A DNA stretch of 9,811 nt. Origin: Anaerolinea sp. (GTDB lineage Bacteria > Chloroflexota > Anaerolineae > Anaerolineales > Villigracilaceae). The position numbers were made by a program, and so were the translations under genes. The notes under the pieces are model-generated. The model did not search any database and had not been told where the DNA came from. It saw only the letters and a program-made list of their open reading frames with translations. Position 1 is the stretch's first letter. Each line of letters opens with the position of its first letter. Positions 1 through 5,970 of the stretch are shown here, in pieces. The stretch is taken from positions 1 to 9,811 of the forward strand of contig DYNS01000084.1 in assembly GCA_020720965.1 (NCBI GenBank), written 5' to 3'.

Positions 1-2
1 GG

Positions 3-128
3 CTGCACGCCGGGGGCAGGCTCTTCGTCTTTTCAGAATTTTTTCAGAAAAGCGATGTAACCGACCCGCAAACCCTCTCGCAGCGCATCAGCCGCGCCCA
101 CGAGGTCTTCCGCCTCCTGCAAAGATAA
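3..128 (+). CDS. C-terminal end of an unrecognised protein (5' truncated by window)
   Basis: An open frame enters from the left edge and ends at TAA 126-128, giving the last 41 residues of a protein. The visible tail has a short hydrophobic stretch (RLFVFSEFF) followed by a polar segment that looks helical (DPQTLSQRISRAHEVFRLLQ). The stop lies only 4 bases before the ATG of the creatininase-family gene, which is the spacing expected of a translationally coupled operon partner. The C-rich third positions match the neighbouring genes. I do not recognise the family from this fragment and propose no function. Confidence 0.6.
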   Translation: MHAGGRLFVFSEFFQKSDVTDPQTLSQRISRAHEVFRLLQR

Positions 129-132
129 CCCC

Positions 133-1257
133 ATGACCGAATTCTTCCGCCTGGACGACCTTACTTGGCAAGAAGTTGCCGCCCTGCCCCGCAACCTGCC
201 CATCCTCCTACCCCTGGGGGATGGGTTTTCGCTCCCCCAAACCGCCGCCGCCCTGCAACACCCGCCCCGCATTGCCCTGTTGCCCCCCTTCCCCTTTGGC
301 TGGCAAGGCTCCGGGCTGGAAGCCTCCCCCAATAGCCTGGCGCAGGCGCTCACCAACCTCATTCAATCCCTGCGGGAAGATGGATTCGATAACGCCCACA
401 TCCTCGCCCCAGAAGGCTTCGACCTGCCCGGAATCTCTTTGCCCCTCCCTGGCTACACGCCAAAAGCAAGCGTCCAACTCCACCCCGCCGACCAAAACAA
501 AGTCATCCTCCTGCCGGTTGGTCACACCGAACAGCACGCCCTGCACCTGCCCCTCTCGGTAGATACCCTCATCATCGAAGCCATCGCCCTCGGAACTGTC
601 CGCGCCGCCCCCCAAGCCTGCCTCAGCCTCCCTGTCATGCCCTATGGAGTCAGCACGCACCGCGCCTCCTTTGCCGGAACCCTGAACACGGGCGGACGCG
701 CCTTCGAGGACTTCTGGCTCTCCATCCTGGCAAACCTGGCAGGGCGTGGATTCACCCGCTTCTACCTCATCAACGGGCATGGCGGCAACCACTCCTTCCT
801 CGTCAACATCGTCAAATACGCCGGGGAGCGACACCCTCACACCTTCTGCGCCACCGCCTGGCTGCACACCTCCGGCGACATCGGCGCAGCCGCTTTGCAG
901 GCGCACCGCCAATCCGCCGTGGGCGGCATGGGGCACGCCGGAGAGTTGGAAACCTCCATGATGCTCGCCCTGCGCCCGGACCTGGTTCACATGGACAGAG
1001 TAAAAGACGACACCGACTTCATTGCCACCCCCAACTACTACATGGACTGGATAGAAGGCGGGGCGCTCATCGCCAACCCGCCCTGGCAAGACGACTCGCG
1101 CTACGGCGCATACGGCGCAGGCAGCCTGGCAACCCCGGAGAAAGGCAAACAATGGTTGCAAGCCGCCATCGCCGAAAAAGCCGGGCACGTTGCCGAAATT
1201 GACGAGCAATACCGGCGGCGCGCCGAGCGGCGGCGCACCGGGTGGGGCAAGGTATAA
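133..1257 (+). CDS. Creatininase-family metal-dependent amidohydrolase with an extra N-terminal half-domain
   Basis: This 374-residue protein carries the creatininase-family signatures. These are GHTEQHALHLPLSVDT at 130-145 (putative metal ligands E133, H135, D144), NGHGGN at 214-219 (H216) and GHAGELETS at 267-275 (E271). The family hydrolyses C-N bonds using two divalent metal ions and includes creatininase and MftE-type and riboflavin-pathway amide hydrolases. The substrate cannot be told here, and the context is not that of creatinine use. Usual members are about 240-260 residues. The catalytic part here begins near residue 123, after an additional section of about 120 residues. That section resembles a second family copy (TWQEV, ILLPLG, LLPPFPFG and REDGF elements) but has no metal ligands. 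The ATG at 133 is supported because family-like sequence (LDDLTWQEVAALP) begins right after it. No strong ribosome site is visible, so coupling to the preceding gene is likely. Confidence 0.85.
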   Translation: MTEFFRLDDLTWQEVAALPRNLPILLPLGDGFSLPQTAAALQHPPRIALLPPFPFGWQGSGLEASPNSLAQALTNLIQSLREDGFDNAHILAPEGFDLPGISLPLPGYTPKASVQLHPADQNKVILLPVGHTEQHALHLPLSVDTLIIEAIALGTVRAAPQACLSLPVMPYGVSTHRASFAGTLNTGGRAFEDFWLSILANLAGRGFTRFYLINGHGGNHSFLVNIVKYAGERHPHTFCATAWLHTSGDIGAAALQAHRQSAVGGMGHAGELETSMMLALRPDLVHMDRVKDDTDFIATPNYYMDWIEGGALIANPPWQDDSRYGAYGAGSLATPEKGKQWLQAAIAEKAGHVAEIDEQYRRRAERRRTGWGKV

Positions 1258-1258
1258 T
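1253..1258 (+). promoter_or_regulatory. TATAAT -10-like box at the creatininase/thrC junction
   Basis: A perfect TATAAT spans the creatininase stop codon and lies 8 bases before the ATG at 1267. Transcription starting 6-8 bases after the box would begin at or next to that ATG, giving a leaderless thrC mRNA. No -35 element is visible, because the expected region (about 1230-1235) is a GC-only stretch. The box could therefore be a chance match created by GTA-TAA-TTG. Confidence 0.35.
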
Positions 1259-1266
1259 TGCCGCCT

Positions 1267-2541
1267 ATGAGCAAATTTCTCGGCTATCGTTGTTCGCTTT
1301 GTCAAAAAGAATACCTGCCAGGGCAGGTGCAATACACCTGCTCCTGCGGCGGCAACCTGGATGTAACCCTGGACATCCCCGCCCTAAAGAAAAAATACCA
1401 ACCGGATGATTTTCTCTTCCGAGAAGATGCCTCCCTTTGGCGCTACCTGCCCCTCATCCCCACCTCCTTCCCCAAAGCCGGAGAAGACACTCCCCTGCAT
1501 CTTGCCGGGGGAACCCCGGTCATTTCTTTGCCCCGGCTGGCAAAACAAAACGGGCTGGAACATCTCTGGCTCAAAGACGAATCGCGCAACCCCACCGCCT
1601 CCTTCAAAGACCGAGCATCCGCCGTTGTCGTTGCCCGCGCCCAGGAAATTGGCGCGGAGGTTATCGTCACCGCATCCACCGGCAACGCCGGGGCAGCCCT
1701 GGCGGGCATGGCAGCAGCAGTGGGGCAGAAGGCGGTCATCTTCGCCCCCAAAAACGCCCCTCCCGCCAAAATTGCTCAGCTGCTGGTCTTTGGCGCAAAA
1801 GTGATTCTGGTGGATGGCTCCTACGATGACGCATTCGACCTCACCATCAAAGCCGCCAACGAATTTGGCTGGTACTGCCGCAACACCGGCTACAACCCCT
1901 TTACCCTGGAAGGCAAAAAAACCGCCGCCTACGAAATTTGGGCGTTTACCCGTCACCTGATGGGCAGAAAAGGACGCACTCAGGAACTGACCGAACCGGT
2001 AAACAAAGAAAGACTCACCCTCTTCGTCTCGGTAGGGGATGGCAACATCATCTCCGGCATTCACAAAGGCTTTAAGGAATTGCACGCCCTCGGCTGGCTG
2101 GGGCAAATTCCGCGCCTGATGGGCGTTCAGGCGCAAGGCTCCGCCGCCATCGCCAACACCTTTCAGCGCGGGGGCGAGAGCATCTTGCCGGTATCCGCCC
2201 AAACCCTGGCAGACTCCATCAGCGTAGATTTGCCCAGGGACGGAATTCGCGCCGTGCGTGCCGCCCGCGAAACAGGTGGGGAATACCTCACCGTAAGCGA
2301 TGCCGAAATCCTCGCCGCCATTGCGGAATTGGGCAAGGTCGGCGTTTTTGCCGAGCCTGCCGGGGCAACCGCCTACGCGGGGATGGTGAAGGCGAAAGCC
2401 CGGCAGCTCATCAACTCCGAAACTCCCGTGATGATTCTCAACACGGGCAGCGGGCTAAAAGACGTGCGCGCCGCCATGCAAGCCGTTGCGCCCGCCCCGG
2501 TCATCGAACCCACCTTGCAGGCGGTGAAGCGGCTTTTATGA
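1267..2541 (+). CDS. thrC: Threonine synthase with N-terminal zinc ribbon
   Basis: Threonine synthase converts O-phosphohomoserine to threonine with pyridoxal phosphate (PLP) in the cytoplasm, the last step of threonine biosynthesis. The 424-residue protein opens with a zinc-ribbon-like C9-x2-C12 and C25-x-C27. The PLP-lysine motif NPTASFKDR follows, with K114. A TASTGNAG cofactor loop lies at 135-142, then VGDGNIISGIHKGFKEL from 256, a highly typical threonine synthase block, and a C-terminal NTGSGLKD at 392-399. Length and order fit the long class of the enzyme. ATG 1267 is chosen because conserved sequence starts immediately. A TTG at 1258 is in frame, adds three residues and has AAGG at 1249-1252 at a plausible ribosome-site distance, so it remains possible. 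The stop overlaps the next gene by ATGA, so the two are coupled. Confidence 0.92.
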   Translation: MSKFLGYRCSLCQKEYLPGQVQYTCSCGGNLDVTLDIPALKKKYQPDDFLFREDASLWRYLPLIPTSFPKAGEDTPLHLAGGTPVISLPRLAKQNGLEHLWLKDESRNPTASFKDRASAVVVARAQEIGAEVIVTASTGNAGAALAGMAAAVGQKAVIFAPKNAPPAKIAQLLVFGAKVILVDGSYDDAFDLTIKAANEFGWYCRNTGYNPFTLEGKKTAAYEIWAFTRHLMGRKGRTQELTEPVNKERLTLFVSVGDGNIISGIHKGFKELHALGWLGQIPRLMGVQAQGSAAIANTFQRGGESILPVSAQTLADSISVDLPRDGIRAVRAARETGGEYLTVSDAEILAAIAELGKVGVFAEPAGATAYAGMVKAKARQLINSETPVMILNTGSGLKDVRAAMQAVAPAPVIEPTLQAVKRLL

Positions 2542-3650
2542 AAAACTGGGGGCTGCCTTTCCGTTATCTCATGGGCATACTGCTCCTGATTGCCCTCATC
2601 GCCTTCGTAGCATACGCCCACGAAGCCCTGGAGCCGCTGGTCATAGCGGCTTTTATTGCCTACCTGGTCAACCCGGCGGTGGTTTTGCTCTCCAAGAGCA
2701 CCCGCATTTCTCGCCGGGCAGCGGTGAACTTTGTTTATTTCAGCGCCATCCTCTTCCTGGTTGCCCTGCCCGCCTCCTTTGCCCCCCTCTTTCTGAATGA
2801 GTTTCAGGGCGTATGGGATGATTTACAAACCCTCCTGCGCCAACTGCAAGAAAACCTCGCCGCCCCCCTCTCCATCGGCACCATCCAACTCGATTTAAGC
2901 GCCATCGCCCTCAACCTGGGGCAGTTGCAAACCGTCCTACTAACTCCCTTGCCAGAAGATGCCTTCATTCTGCTCGAATCCACCTCGCGGGGAACCGTCT
3001 GGTTGCTGGTCATCATCGTCTGCGTATACTTATTCCTCTCGGAATGGCATCTCATGCGCGATTGGCTCTTCGACCTCGCCCCGCAGGAATACCGCGCCGA
3101 AGTCGTTCAACTCTACGGTCAACTGCGCGGCGTGTGGATGGCTTACCTGCGCGGGCAAATTGTCCTCATGCTGGTTGTAGGGGTGGTCTTCACCATCGCC
3201 TGGGCAATCCTGGGCATCCCCGGCGCGCTGGTGCTGGGAGTCATCGCCGGTCTTTTTACCCTGGTGCCGGATATTGGTCCCATCATGGCAGTCGTGCTGG
3301 CAATGGCAGTCGCCCTGCTGGAAGGCTCCAGTTGGATAACCCTCCCCAATCACCTAGTCATGCTCATCGTCTTTGGCGTATACCTGGTGTTGATTAACCT
3401 GAAAAATATGTGGTTGCGTCCCTTCATCATGGGGCGCAGCCTGCACATGAACGAAGGATTCATCTTCATCGCCATCCTCGTTGCCACCGTCCTCAACGGC
3501 ATTATGGGCGCTTTGCTGGTTGTACCGGTCATGGCTTCTGCCCTGGTCATCGTACAATACCTCACCAATCGCATTTTGGGGCGCAAGCCCTATGCCGCAA
3601 ACACACCGCCGCTCTTTCGGCGCAAACCCACCAAACGGAACAGGAACTAA
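2538..3650 (+). CDS. AI-2E/PerM family transporter, polytopic membrane protein
   Basis: This 370-residue integral membrane protein belongs to the AI-2E_transport (PerM/YdiK/TqsA) family. Hydrophobic segments lie at about 9-27, 31-51, 61-86, 152-168, 205-225, 228-244, 246-262, 270-287 and 305-342. A more polar extramembrane section at 87-150 separates the third and fourth, as is usual in the family. Family hallmarks are YLRGQI at 203-208, FTLVPDIGPIMA at 240-251, and the glycine/proline-rich last helix pair (NGIMGALLVVPV). The tail is strongly basic (RRKPTKRNRN) and so probably cytoplasmic. Members have been linked to autoinducer-2 export or to ion/proton antiport, and the name should not be read as proof of quorum sensing. 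No luxS or lsr gene is nearby. The start overlaps the thrC stop by 4 bases. Confidence 0.88.
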   Translation: MKNWGLPFRYLMGILLLIALIAFVAYAHEALEPLVIAAFIAYLVNPAVVLLSKSTRISRRAAVNFVYFSAILFLVALPASFAPLFLNEFQGVWDDLQTLLRQLQENLAAPLSIGTIQLDLSAIALNLGQLQTVLLTPLPEDAFILLESTSRGTVWLLVIIVCVYLFLSEWHLMRDWLFDLAPQEYRAEVVQLYGQLRGVWMAYLRGQIVLMLVVGVVFTIAWAILGIPGALVLGVIAGLFTLVPDIGPIMAVVLAMAVALLEGSSWITLPNHLVMLIVFGVYLVLINLKNMWLRPFIMGRSLHMNEGFIFIAILVATVLNGIMGALLVVPVMASALVIVQYLTNRILGRKPYAANTPPLFRRKPTKRNRN

Positions 3651-3653
3651 ACC

Positions 3654-4616
3654 ATGAGCGTCACCTACTCCATCATCGCCCCCATCTACAACGAATTTGA
3701 AAACATCCCCAACCTCTACAAGCGCGTGCGTGACGTGATGGACAGCGCCAACGAACCCTGGGAACTGGTACTGGTAGACGATGGCTCCAGCGATGGCTCC
3801 ACCGAGCGCATCCGAGAACTGGCACAACAGCACAAAAACGTGCGCCCGGTCATCTTTGCCCGCAACTTTGGGCACCAAATCGCCGTCACCGCCGGGCTAG
3901 ACTACGCCAGAGGCAAAGCCATCGTCATCATAGATGCCGACCTGCAAGACCCCCCCGAAGTCATTTTGGAACTGATAGAGAAATGGAAAGAAGGCTACGA
4001 GGTCGTGTACGCCGTCCGCTCGGAACGGGAAGGCGAAAGCTGGTTCAAACTCCTCACCGCCTCGCTCTTTTACCGGCTCATTTACCGCATCACAGACGTA
4101 AAAATCCCCCTAGATACTGGCGACTTCCGTCTGCTGGACCGAAAAATCGTCAACGTGATGAACTCCATGCGCGAGAAACACCGCTTCCTGCGCGGCATGT
4201 CCTCCTGGATTGGTTTTAAGCAAATTGGGGTGCAATACAAACGCGCCGCCCGCACCGCCGGAGTCACCAAATACCCGCTAAAGAAAATGCTCAAACTGGC
4301 GCTCAACGCCATCACCGGCTTTTCTTACTTCCCCTTGCAGGTTGCCACCTACTTTGGCTTCTTCTCCGCCGGGTTAGCCATCCTCGCCATCCCCATAGTT
4401 GCGGCTTTGCGGCTGGCAGGTTCTCAATTCTTTGAGGGGCAAACCACAACCCTCATCTCCGTCCTCTTCCTGGGCGGGGTGCAGCTCATCTCCCTCGGCA
4501 TCCTGGGCGAGTACATCGGGCGGATTTATGACGAGGTGAAGGGTCGCCCCCTTTACGTTGCGCGGGATGTCCCCGCAGCGGAAGAAGACGATTCGGTGCG
4601 GCATTCCGCACAATAA
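3654..4616 (+). CDS. Family 2 glycosyltransferase, DPM1/GtrB-like, membrane-anchored
   Basis: This 320-residue inverting GT2 enzyme probably moves a sugar from a nucleotide donor to a polyprenyl phosphate at the inner face of the membrane. The GT-A fold is shown by APIYNEFENI at 9-18, the donor-binding VDDGSSDGS at 41-49, the DAD metal motif (D94, D96) in IDADLQDPPE, and LDTGDFRLLDRKI at 153-165. Two membrane segments follow at about 228-253 and 265-288, then a short charged tail, the layout of GtrB/CsbB-type transferases. It starts 3 bases after the permease stop, with AGGA at 3642-3645 as ribosome site. Its last 64 bases overlap the convergent Fur-family gene. The sugar and the final glycoconjugate (wall polymer, glycolipid or glycoprotein) cannot be deduced. 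Confidence 0.9.
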   Translation: MSVTYSIIAPIYNEFENIPNLYKRVRDVMDSANEPWELVLVDDGSSDGSTERIRELAQQHKNVRPVIFARNFGHQIAVTAGLDYARGKAIVIIDADLQDPPEVILELIEKWKEGYEVVYAVRSEREGESWFKLLTASLFYRLIYRITDVKIPLDTGDFRLLDRKIVNVMNSMREKHRFLRGMSSWIGFKQIGVQYKRAARTAGVTKYPLKKMLKLALNAITGFSYFPLQVATYFGFFSAGLAILAIPIVAALRLAGSQFFEGQTTTLISVLFLGGVQLISLGILGEYIGRIYDEVKGRPLYVARDVPAAEEDDSVRHSAQ

Positions 4617-4978
4617 CCGAACAAAACCAGGTGATTGGTCGTCACCTGAAAGTTAAAACGCCCGGCAACCTGGGCAAAAAACGGATGCACTAGTTCATCC
4701 TCCAACGTAAACACCCGGCGGCAAGCCTGACACACCAAATGGTGATGGGGCTTGCCGCCGACTTCTTCGTACACCGCCGCGCCCAAGCCCATATCCGAAA
4801 CCGAAACCTTGCCAGCCAAAGTCATCCGCTCTAAAGCGCGATACACAGTGGAAGGACTTACCGCAGGCAGGCGCGGCTTCAACTCCTGGTACACCTCCTG
4901 CGCCGTAAAGTGGGATTTCCCCGGCGCAGGGCTAGCAAACAAATCCAAAATTAATTGCTCAACCGAACTGGTACGCAT
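4553..4978 (-). CDS. Fur-family metal-responsive transcriptional repressor (Fur/Zur/PerR type)
   Basis: This 141-residue protein has the full Fur-family plan. An N-terminal winged helix holds the recognition helix region STVYRALERM at 43-52. A metal-binding dimerisation domain follows, with KPHHHLVCQAC (H78-H80, C83, C86) and FGYCAEC (C123, C126), the two CxxC pairs of the structural zinc site. H23, E71, H78, H80, E95 and H116 are candidates for regulatory metal sites. Iron, zinc, manganese or peroxide sensing cannot be separated by eye. A longer frame extends back to 5062, but ATG 4978 is preferred. It follows GGAGGT at 4983-4988 by 4 bases, and RTSSVEQLILDLF is a normal family N-terminus. 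The gene is divergent from the propeller-protein operon and probably autoregulated. Its serine-rich tail overlaps the end of the glycosyltransferase gene. Confidence 0.9.
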   Translation of the reverse strand: MRTSSVEQLILDLFASPAPGKSHFTAQEVYQELKPRLPAVSPSTVYRALERMTLAGKVSVSDMGLGAAVYEEVGGKPHHHLVCQACRRVFTLEDELVHPFFAQVAGRFNFQVTTNHLVLFGYCAECRTESSSSAAGTSRAT

Positions 4979-4982
4979 TTTT

Positions 4983-4988
4983 ACCTCC
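4983..4988 (-). promoter_or_regulatory. Ribosome binding site fixing the Fur-family start
   Basis: On the - strand the sequence reads GGAGGTAAAAATG, a near-perfect Shine-Dalgarno site 4 bases before the ATG at 4978. It decides in favour of the 141-residue product over the 169-residue frame, whose extra 28 residues have no family similarity that I can see. Confidence 0.8.
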
Positions 4989-5016
4989 AAAAATTCTTCT
5001 GGCTGATAAAGAAGCA

Positions 5017-5031
5017 ACCCAATAATTGTAA
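5017..5031. promoter_or_regulatory. Candidate Fur-type operator (degenerate 7-1-7 box)
   Basis: The 15 bases ACCCAATAATTGTAA centre on the odd palindrome CAAT-A-ATTG (5020-5028). The right half ATTGTAA matches the PerR/Fur-like half-site ATTATAA at 6 of 7 positions, but the left half matches poorly. The site overlaps promoter elements proposed for both divergent genes, where a repressor would act. The box is inferred and its metal specificity is unknown. An AACCCA direct repeat (5016-5021 and 5030-5035) frames the same site. Confidence 0.35.
5025..5030 (-). promoter_or_regulatory. Possible -10 box of the Fur-family gene
   Basis: Read on the - strand this is TACAAT, which would place transcription start near 5018, about 40 bases before the ATG at 4978. 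No good -35 is seen; the nearest candidate is TTATAC at 5055-5050 with a 19-base spacer. It overlaps the -35 candidate of the divergent operon. Confidence 0.3.
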
Positions 5032-5056
5032 CCCACTCTACCTTTGCCGGTATAAT
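5026..5056 (+). promoter_or_regulatory. Promoter for the propeller-protein operon
   Basis: A perfect -10 box TATAAT (5051-5056) is preceded by TTGTAA (5026-5031) as a possible -35, with a long 19-base spacer. Transcription would start near 5063, just before AAGGAT (5064-5069) and the ATG at 5080. The -10 is convincing and the -35 is weaker. Confidence 0.55.
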
Positions 5057-5079
5057 GGACAAAAAGGATACAAAAACAC

Positions 5080-5970
5080 ATGGATATGGAAACGCTGCGA
5101 AAATGGATAGCAGAACGGGATTCGATAAGCATTTTAGAAACGGTGGACGTATTCACCGGGGTTCGGTCTGCCCTAAGAAAATTTGACTTCGTTATCGAAG
5201 CCCCCAACTGGACAAGAGACGGCAAACGCCTGCTGTATAACAGCCAGGGAAGTCTCTTCACCTACGATTTGCAAAGCGGCGCAGTGCAGCAAATTGACGC
5301 CGGCTTTGCCACCGATTGCAATAACGACCACGTCCTCTCGCCAGATGGCAGCCAGATTGCCCTCAGCCACTTCACCAATGCGGATGCCACTTCCCGCATC
5401 TACACCCTCCCCTTTGCGGGCGGCACGCCAACCCTGGTGACGGAGAAAGGACCCAGCTACCTGCATGGCTGGTCGCCGGATGGCAAACGCCTGGCATATT
5501 GCGCCGAGCGCAATGGACAATATGACATTTATTCCATCGCCGTAGAGGGCGGCGAAGAAACCCAACTGACCGATTTGCCGGGGCTGGATGACGGACCCGA
5601 ATACTCCCCCGATGGAAAATTCATCTGGTTCAACTCCACCCGAACCGGGCTGATGCAAATTTGGCGCATGGAAGCGGATGGCTCCAACCCGGTGCAAATG
5701 GTGGCAGAAGATGCCAACGACTGGTTTCCGCACGTCTCGCCGGATGGTCGCTGGGTGGTTTACCTTGCCTACGGCAAAAACGATGTAAACGCGGCAGACC
5801 ACCCCGCCAACAAAAACGTGGAGATACGAATTATCCCCGCCGAGGGAGGCGAACCCCGAACCCTGACGGCATTGTTTGGCGGACAGGGAACCATCAACGT
5901 CCACTCCTGGTCGCCAGACAGCCGCAGCATTGCCTTTGTCTCTTACCAGCAAAAGGAAAACACGCCATGA
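5080..5970 (+). CDS. TolB-like PD40 beta-propeller protein, probably cytoplasmic
   Basis: This 296-residue protein is built of six PD40-type repeats, each with a W/S-x-SPDG-like turn. They lie near residues 43 (NWTRDGKRLLY), 86 (LSPDGSQIAL), 131 (WSPDGKRLAY), 175 (YSPDGKFIWF), 219 (VSPDGRWVVY) and 277 (WSPDSRSIAF). The spacing of about 44 residues suits a six-bladed propeller like the TolB C-terminal domain. Unlike TolB there is no signal peptide and no N-terminal TolB domain; the N-terminus is charged (MDMETLRKWIAERD). It is therefore probably an intracellular binding or scaffold protein, and an enzymatic role is not excluded. It is the first gene after the promoter at 5026-5056. Its stop overlaps the following oxidoreductase start by ATGA, so the two products are likely made together. 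An in-frame ATG at 5086 is an alternative start. Confidence 0.82.
   Translation: MDMETLRKWIAERDSISILETVDVFTGVRSALRKFDFVIEAPNWTRDGKRLLYNSQGSLFTYDLQSGAVQQIDAGFATDCNNDHVLSPDGSQIALSHFTNADATSRIYTLPFAGGTPTLVTEKGPSYLHGWSPDGKRLAYCAERNGQYDIYSIAVEGGEETQLTDLPGLDDGPEYSPDGKFIWFNSTRTGLMQIWRMEADGSNPVQMVAEDANDWFPHVSPDGRWVVYLAYGKNDVNAADHPANKNVEIRIIPAEGGEPRTLTALFGGQGTINVHSWSPDSRSIAFVSYQQKENTP

Noticed and set aside
33..362. - strand open frame (109 residues) at the left edge
   Set aside because: It is Arg/Gly/Ala-rich with no motifs, and is antisense to two + strand frames that join smoothly with operon spacing.
208..1332. Long open frame on the - strand (374 residues) opposite the creatininase gene
   Set aside because: Its translation has no recognisable motif. 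It arises from the C-ending codon bias of the + strand gene, whose metal motifs are clear.
1384..2202. Long - strand open frame (272 residues) opposite thrC
   Set aside because: It is glycine/valine/phenylalanine-rich with no family features, and lies wholly antisense to a confident threonine synthase.
2538..3650. A quorum-sensing (autoinducer-2 export) locus
   Set aside because: The AI-2E family name alone is not evidence. No luxS, lsr or signalling gene is in the window, and family members also act as ion transporters.
4654..4675. GCCC-GGCAACCT-GGGC hairpin followed by six A residues
   Set aside because: The A-run follows on the + strand and would be a T-run before the hairpin on the - strand, so it cannot be an intrinsic terminator in either direction. 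It is short and within the repressor coding sequence.
5173..5952. - strand open frame (259 residues) opposite the propeller gene
   Set aside because: The + strand frame shows six regular PD40 repeats, while this frame shows none and has no ribosome site.
5661..5966. N-terminal extension of the oxidoreductase frame by 102 residues
   Set aside because: It overlaps the propeller gene in another frame and has Arg/Gly/Pro-rich shadow composition. The Rossmann fold starts right after ATG 5967, which has its own ribosome site.
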